Positions 7,760 through 11,260 of a DNA stretch of 11,260 nt are shown here, piece by piece. The notes under the pieces were generated by a model. It made no database searches, was not told where the DNA came from, and saw only the letters and a program-made list of their open reading frames with translations. The DNA lies in NCBI GenBank assembly GCA_964654355.1, contig CAZZIQ010000039.1, forward strand, positions 1 to 11,260, in the 5' to 3' direction. The position numbers were made by a program, and so were the translations under genes. The first letter of the stretch is position 1; each line of letters starts with the position of its first letter. Origin of the DNA: CAZZIQ01 sp964654355 (GTDB taxonomy: Bacteria > Pseudomonadota > Gammaproteobacteria > GCF-002020875).

Positions 7760-7806
7760 GCTCGGCCGCCAATGCGCAGGCTGGGCTTTCAGAGATGGAT
7801 CAAAAC
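7760..7806. promoter_or_regulatory. Short divergent gap between cmoA and leuC
   Basis: Only 47 bases separate the preferred cmoA and leuC start codons. I see no convincing -10/-35 pair, leader-peptide ORF or attenuator-like hairpin here. At least one of the two promoters probably lies inside the opposing gene's 5' coding region. This is inferred from geometry, not from a recognised motif. Confidence 0.3.
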
Positions 7807-9240
7807 ATGGCGGGAAAGACGCTTTACGACAAGTTGTGGGATGCGCATGTGGTGCGCACGGAAGAGGACGGTTCGGCGCTGCTCTATATTGACCGGCAGT
7901 TGCTGCATGAAGTGACCAGTCCGCAGGCCTTTGAGGGGCTGCGCATAGCGGAGCGCAAGCCGTGGCGGGTCGCGGCGAATCTGGCAACGCCCGATCACAA
8001 CGTACCGACGGCACAGCGTGCGCAGGGCATCGTCGACCCGGTTTCCAAGATTCAGGTTGAAACGCTTGATAGCAATGTGCACAGCGTTGGGATCACAGAG
8101 TTCGCGATGGATGATGTGCGTCAGGGCATCGTGCATGTGGTTGGCCCTGAGCAGGGTTTTACCTTGCCCGGCATGACCTTGGTCTGTGGTGATTCGCACA
8201 CCTCGACGCATGGCGCGCTGGGCGCGTTGGCCTTCGGTGTCGGCACCTCTGAGGTCGAACATGTATTGGCGACCCAGACGCTGGTGCAAAAGAAGTCGAA
8301 GAACATGCGCGTGCGAGTTGAGGGTCAGCTTGGCCCGGGTGTCACTGCAAAGGATGTAGTGTTGGCCATCATTGGTGAAATCGGGACCGCCGGCGGCACT
8401 GGTTATGCGATTGAGTTCGCGGGCTCAGCCATTGAAAGTTTGTCGGTTGAAGGGCGGATGACGGTTTGCAACATGGCCATCGAGGGCGGTGCGCGGGCCG
8501 GTATGGTCGCCGTGGATGACAAAACCATTGAATATGTGAAGGGACGTCCTTACGCCCCTTCTGGTGAACACTGGGACAAGGCGGTTGCGGCGTGGCGTGA
8601 TCTGCACAGCGATGCCGATGCCGTGTTTGATTGCGAGGTGATGTTGGATGCCGCTGCGATTGAGCCGCAAGTCACCTGGGGAACTTCACCGGAGATGGTG
8701 ACTGGGATTTCAGGTCAGGTTCCGGATCCAGATGCAGAAGCCGATAGCGTGAAAGCCAATGGTATGCGCAAGGCGCTGGCCTATATGGGGCTGAACGCCA
8801 AGCAGGCGATTGCCGATATTCAACTCGATCGCGTGTTTATTGGTTCCTGTACCAACGCGCGGATTGAGGACCTACGCGCCGCTGCAGAAGTCGCAAAGGC
8901 GGCGTTGGCGCGTGGTGAGAAGGTTGCAACATCGCTGAAGCAGGCGATGGTCGTTCCGGGTTCCGGTTTGGTGAAACAGCAAGCAGAAGCTGAAGGGCTC
9001 GATAAAATTTTTACTGAGGCGGGTTTTGAGTGGCGTGAGCCAGGTTGTTCGATGTGTTTAGCGATGAATGCCGATCGTTTGGAGTCGGGCGAACATTGCG
9101 CGTCGACGTCGAATCGTAACTTTGAAGGTCGTCAAGGTGCGGGGGGTCGCACTCATTTGGTGAGCCCGGCAATGGCCGCTGCTGCTGCCATCAAGGGGCA
9201 TTTCGTCGATGTGCGTGAGATCTTGAAGGGGAGTGTGTAA
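7807..9240 (+). CDS. leuC: 3-isopropylmalate dehydratase large subunit
   Basis: The large, iron-sulfur subunit of isopropylmalate isomerase, which with LeuD interconverts 2- and 3-isopropylmalate in leucine biosynthesis. 477 residues, typical of the family. The [4Fe-4S] ligands are visible as the Cys in GSCTNARIED (residue 348) and both Cys of GCSMC (414, 417). Other signatures are LLYIDRQLLHEVTSPQAFEGLR, TPDHNVPT, VCGDSHTSTHGALGALAFG, TSEVEHVLATQ, STSNRNFEGRQG and GGRTHLVSPAMAAAAA. The frame also has an ATG at 7795, but Pseudomonas and E. coli LeuC begin MAGKTLYDK / MAKTLYEK, matching ATG 7807. A GGA about 6-8 bases upstream of 7807 is better placed than anything before 7795. There is one small insertion relative to Pseudomonas near residue 365. 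The stop overlaps the leuD ATG. Confidence 0.97.
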   Translation: MAGKTLYDKLWDAHVVRTEEDGSALLYIDRQLLHEVTSPQAFEGLRIAERKPWRVAANLATPDHNVPTAQRAQGIVDPVSKIQVETLDSNVHSVGITEFAMDDVRQGIVHVVGPEQGFTLPGMTLVCGDSHTSTHGALGALAFGVGTSEVEHVLATQTLVQKKSKNMRVRVEGQLGPGVTAKDVVLAIIGEIGTAGGTGYAIEFAGSAIESLSVEGRMTVCNMAIEGGARAGMVAVDDKTIEYVKGRPYAPSGEHWDKAVAAWRDLHSDADAVFDCEVMLDAAAIEPQVTWGTSPEMVTGISGQVPDPDAEADSVKANGMRKALAYMGLNAKQAIADIQLDRVFIGSCTNARIEDLRAAAEVAKAALARGEKVATSLKQAMVVPGSGLVKQQAEAEGLDKIFTEAGFEWREPGCSMCLAMNADRLESGEHCASTSNRNFEGRQGAGGRTHLVSPAMAAAAAIKGHFVDVREILKGSV

Positions 9241-9887
9241 TGGAAAAGTTCACCACCCATACCGGATTGGTTGCACCGATGGATCGGCCGAATGTGGATA
9301 CCGATGCCATCATTCCCAAGCAGTATCTCAAGTCGATCAAGCGCAGTGGCTTTGGGCCGAATGCCTTTGATGACTGGCGCTACCTCGATGTCGGTGGTCC
9401 TGAAATTGACAATTCGACACGTCGAATCAATCCCGATTTTGTGTTGAATCAGCCGCGGTATGCGGGCGCCTCGATTTTGATAGCGCGCGAGAATTTTGGT
9501 TGTGGCTCGTCGCGTGAACACGCGGTGTGGGCGCTGATGGATCAGGGCTTCCGTGCGGTGATTGCGCCAAGCTTTGCCGATATCTTTTTCAACAACAGCT
9601 TCAACAATGGCCTGTTGCCGATTCAGCTTGATAGCAAGATCGTGGATAGTCTGTTTACTGCAGTCGATGCAGTAGAGGGTTATGCGCTGACGATTGATCT
9701 CGCTGCACAAACTGTGGCTACACCCGATGGCCAGTCGTTCCCATTCGAGATTGACGCTTTCCGCAAATATCGTTTGCTCAATGGGCTCGATGACATTGGC
9801 CTGACCTTACAGCATGCCGATTCCATCCATGCCTATGAAAAACGGCGCCAACAAGAGGCGCCGTGGTTGTTTAGCGATTTGATCTAG
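9240..9887 (+). CDS. leuD: 3-isopropylmalate dehydratase small subunit
   Basis: The small subunit of isopropylmalate isomerase, providing the swivelling substrate-recognition domain to LeuC. 215 residues (E. coli about 201). Motifs: GLVAPMDRPNVDTDAIIPKQ (9-28), the conserved GCGSSREH (87-94), WALMDQGFRAVIAPSFADIFFNN and NGLLPI. The ATG shares one base with the leuC stop (TAATG), and a strong GGGGAG sits 6 bases upstream, within leuC. In many gammaproteobacteria leuB follows leuD; here a convergent LysR gene comes 8 bases after the stop. The last codons contain a GC-rich inverted repeat (9842-9864) that appears to terminate the opposing LysR gene. Confidence 0.97.
   Translation: MEKFTTHTGLVAPMDRPNVDTDAIIPKQYLKSIKRSGFGPNAFDDWRYLDVGGPEIDNSTRRINPDFVLNQPRYAGASILIARENFGCGSSREHAVWALMDQGFRAVIAPSFADIFFNNSFNNGLLPIQLDSKIVDSLFTAVDAVEGYALTIDLAAQTVATPDGQSFPFEIDAFRKYRLLNGLDDIGLTLQHADSIHAYEKRRQQEAPWLFSDLI
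9838..9864 (-). terminator. Intrinsic terminator for the LysR gene, embedded in leuD
   Basis: On the minus strand an 8-bp stem (ACGGCGCC / GGCGCCGT) with a 7-base loop ends in a run of five T (complement of AAAAA at 9838-9842), the standard shape of a rho-independent terminator. It lies about 30-60 bases beyond the LysR stop. On the plus strand the same hairpin is followed only by TGGTTGTTTA, so any leuD terminator function would be weak. The element overlaps codons for the LeuD C-terminal segment EKRRQQEAP, so it serves as protein code as well. Confidence 0.7.
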
Positions 9888-9895
9888 CGTGAATG

Positions 9896-10894
9896 CTAGG
9901 CGTTCGATAGCGCCTTGGTATTGGAGCTAAGAGCCGGTTTGGCCATTTTTCCAACCCGGATCTCTTTGTTTGTGCTCTGTGCGCAGCGACTACTAAACCA
10001 GTTTGACATCAACTCGGCAAATGCCTCGCAGGCAGGGCTTTTATGTGCGCCCTTGCGGCAAAACATGGTGGTGGTGTGATACGGCAATTCGGGTGTCAGT
10101 CGGACTGGTGCAAGATCTGCGTGTGAGCAGGAAATACTCTCGGGAAGGATTGTCGCGAGTTGCCCGAGGCGCACAGTCTGGATGATGATGCTGAGTGAAT
10201 TGGTTTCCATCACGATGTTTGGCGTGATGCCATGCTCAATGCAATACACATCAAAATGACGACGTAATGCAAAGTCGGTGTTCAGCATGATGAGCGGAAT
10301 GCCCTCGAGGCTTTGTTCGTCGAGCGTTTGCTCTTTTCCTGCCAGTTCGTGCTCTTTCCCAATCGCAAGATTCAAGGTTTCGACAAACAAAATATGGGAG
10401 TCGATGTCGTTGGAGTGTGCTTTCGTCGTGAGCACATTGGTGAATGCAATGCCAAGATCAATGCGATCTTCGGCAACACTACGCTCTATGTCTTCTTGCG
10501 TCATTTCTATGCTATTCACAGCAATGCCGGGATGCAGGCTGTGGAATTCATTCAACAAGGGGGCAGACAAGTATTCAGTGATCGGCGTCATGCCTAAGCG
10601 AATCGAGCCGCGACTCAGATCATTGAGTTCATTAACTGCGCGTTGTGCAGCATCGAGCTCGCCTAGTGCGCGCTTTGCATAGCGGGCATAGATCTCTCCA
10701 GCCGCCGTTAGGCGCACGCTGCGTCCGCTACGGTCTAGAAGCTGCACATCGAGCACTTCCTCCAGTTGCTTGATCTGCTGGGATAGTGTTGGTTGCGACA
10801 CGTAAAGCGCTTCTGCTGCACGGGTAAAACTTTGATGTTTTGCCACCGCCAGCAAATAGCGAATTGAGCGCGCGATCATCGGGTTTCGGTTCAT
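9896..10894 (-). CDS. LysR-family transcriptional regulator, CynR-like
   Basis: A 332-residue LysR-type regulator. The winged helix-turn-helix occupies about residues 8-66 (SFTRAAEALYVSQPTLSQQIKQLEE, then LLDRSGRSVRLTAAGE). The effector-binding domain runs from about 93 to 300, with RGSIRLGMTP, DLGIAF and LGQLATILPESI. By eye it is closest to E. coli CynR, the cyanate-operon regulator (shared features SRGS/TRGS, DVGIAF-like, ANSISAVL-like segments), but no cyanase gene is visible, so I give no symbol. A tail of about 30 residues, rich in Lys/Ser/Asn, extends past the usual end. An AGGA (10902-10905 on the plus strand) 7 bases before ATG 10894 supports this start over ATG 10879, although the latter aligns better with CynR's N-terminus. 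It is divergent from a HupE-like gene, the usual layout for a LysR regulator and its target. Confidence 0.92.
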   Translation of the reverse strand: MNRNPMIARSIRYLLAVAKHQSFTRAAEALYVSQPTLSQQIKQLEEVLDVQLLDRSGRSVRLTAAGEIYARYAKRALGELDAAQRAVNELNDLSRGSIRLGMTPITEYLSAPLLNEFHSLHPGIAVNSIEMTQEDIERSVAEDRIDLGIAFTNVLTTKAHSNDIDSHILFVETLNLAIGKEHELAGKEQTLDEQSLEGIPLIMLNTDFALRRHFDVYCIEHGITPNIVMETNSLSIIIQTVRLGQLATILPESISCSHADLAPVRLTPELPYHTTTMFCRKGAHKSPACEAFAELMSNWFSSRCAQSTNKEIRVGKMAKPALSSNTKALSNA

Positions 10895-10977
10895 AGCCTA
10901 TTCCTATAAAGACGATCGAAATATGGTCTTGGACATGGTGGGTGTCGCCGCACATAGTGCACTACGTCAATGAAAGA

Positions 10978-10994
10978 TGTAACCGCCAGTTACA
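10978..10994. promoter_or_regulatory. Putative LysR-type operator 1 (TGTAAC-N5-GTTACA)
   Basis: A perfect 6+6 inverted repeat with a 5-base centre. It contains the LysR-family T-N11-A signature (T10980 to A10992). Its place between a LysR gene and a divergent gene makes it the best candidate for the primary recognition site. Binding by this regulator is inferred. Confidence 0.55.
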
Positions 10995-10998
10995 ACTT

Positions 10999-11015
10999 TA
11001 TTGGTAAAAACAATA
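10999..11015. promoter_or_regulatory. Putative LysR-type operator 2 (TATTG-N7-CAATA)
   Basis: A perfect 5+5 inverted repeat with a 7-base centre, again giving T-N11-A (T11001 to A11013). Its centre is 21 bases from that of operator 1, two helical turns, so both could lie on the same DNA face, as expected for a LysR tetramer using a recognition and an activation site. Function is inferred. Confidence 0.45.
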
Positions 11016-11093
11016 TTCGCATCCACTGATGAACCAATCATTTCATTGTTTTTTCATTCATCAGAGACGAATGCGTATTCGGAAAACCACACG

Positions 11094-11107
11094 GTTCCCA
11101 TGGGAAC
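11094..11107. repeat. 14-bp perfect palindrome in the leader of the HupE-like gene
   Basis: GTTCCCATGGGAAC reads the same on both strands and ends 3 bases before the GAGAGGA ribosome site. It could be a protein-binding site, or in RNA a 5-bp stem with a CATG loop close to the ribosome site. Chance cannot be excluded. Confidence 0.5.
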
Positions 11108-11110
11108 GAT

Positions 11111-11117
11111 GAGAGGA
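11111..11117 (+). promoter_or_regulatory. Ribosome binding site of the HupE-like gene
   Basis: GAGAGGA, 7 bases before ATG 11125, is among the strongest Shine-Dalgarno matches in the window and fixes the start of the truncated right-edge gene. Confidence 0.75.
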
Positions 11118-11124
11118 ACGAAAC

Positions 11125-11260
11125 ATGAAACAGATACATTTTCTAAGAAAACTCGGCTTCGGCAGTGTCGCACTCAGTGCTGCTGTTGCCTCTGGGCAGG
11201 CGTTAGCACACCACCCGATGGGCGGGATGATGCCGGAGACGTTTTGGCAGGGATTCTTGT
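11125..11260 (+). CDS. HupE/UreJ-family protein, N-terminal fragment (3' end outside window)
   Basis: Only 45 residues are visible. Residues 1-28 form a signal peptide: basic start MKQIHFLRK, hydrophobic core, and a likely cleavage after ALA. The mature protein would begin HHPMGGMMPETFWQGFL. The AHHP-M-GG...FxxGFL pattern resembles the N-terminus of HupE/UreJ-family membrane proteins, which typically continue into a G-L-xHPxxGLDH segment and are regarded as nickel or cobalt permeases accessory to hydrogenase or urease. That segment lies beyond the window, so assignment rests on a short match. A good ribosome site precedes the ATG. Divergence from the LysR gene suggests it is regulated by it. 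If it is not HupE-like, an exported His/Met-rich metal-handling protein would be the next guess. Confidence 0.65.
   Translation, partial: MKQIHFLRKLGFGSVALSAAVASGQALAHHPMGGMMPETFWQGFL

Larger units (their letters stand above)
10895..11124. promoter_or_regulatory. Divergent regulatory region between LysR gene and HupE-like gene
   Basis: A 230-base, fairly AT-rich non-coding stretch, the longest in the window. It holds a 10-bp palindrome TAGTGCACTA (10955-10964), two dyads of LysR type centred at 10986 and 11007, a 14-bp palindrome (11094-11107) and the ribosome site of the right-hand gene. A TTGACG (10965-10970, minus strand) resembles a -35 for the LysR gene but no -10 stands at the right distance. 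I could not assign a firm promoter for either gene. Confidence 0.6.

Noticed and set aside
7760..8014. Upstream extension of cmoA to ATG 8014 (85 extra residues).
   Set aside because: The added peptide is Pro/Ala/Arg/Cys-rich, has no counterpart in CmoA proteins, and lies opposite conserved leuC codons.
7789..8289. 166-codon minus-strand open frame opposite leuC.
   Set aside because: Shadow of a highly conserved gene with no family features of its own.
9884..9899. CTAGC-N6-GCTAG inverted repeat between the leuD and LysR stops.
   Set aside because: Only 5-bp arms, low stability and no T-tract; partly created by the two TAG stop codons. The hairpin at 9842-9864 is a far better terminator.

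Overview
The window is a compact, gene-dense bacterial chromosome segment that looks gammaproteobacterial. The cmoA-cmoB pair, the leuC-leuD junction and the aroC-MFS arrangement all resemble those known from Pseudomonas and enteric bacteria, and G+C looks mid-range by eye. The LysR/HupE-type pair at the right end would suit a metal-dependent or chemolithotrophic lifestyle. That last point is a guess, and I cannot name the genus.

Layout, left to right. (1) 1-3647, plus strand: the 3' part of aroC (chorismate synthase), an MFS permease, and a 7TMR-DISM membrane histidine kinase. They are separated by only 6 bases each and are probably one transcript. (2) 3665-4990, minus: a membrane-anchored methionine sulfoxide reductase with the domain order MsrA - thioredoxin-like - MsrB. 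(3) 5102-5956, plus: a stand-alone ADP-dependent NAD(P)H-hydrate dehydratase (NnrD), overlapping tail-to-tail with the next operon. (4) 5946-7759, minus: cmoA-cmoB, coupled by an ATGA overlap, for wobble-uridine modification of tRNA. (5) 7807-9887, plus: leuC-leuD, the two subunits of isopropylmalate isomerase, coupled by a TAATG overlap; leuB does not follow. (6) 9896-10894, minus: a CynR-like LysR regulator, with an apparent intrinsic terminator lying inside the 3' end of leuD. (7) 10895-11124: a 230-base divergent control region with several dyad symmetries. (8) 11125 to the end, plus: the first 45 codons of a probable HupE/UreJ-family membrane protein with a signal peptide.

Most of the window is housekeeping: aromatic and leucine biosynthesis, metabolite repair, tRNA modification. 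The parts most worth a second look are the three-domain Msr fusion with its central redox domain, the LysR/HupE-type divergent pair with two T-N11-A dyads 21 bases apart, a sensor kinase with an altered ATP-lid motif and no response regulator beside it, and the terminator embedded in leuD. I found no RNA genes, insertion sequences, CRISPR arrays or phage genes, and nothing that clearly amounts to an undescribed multi-gene system.
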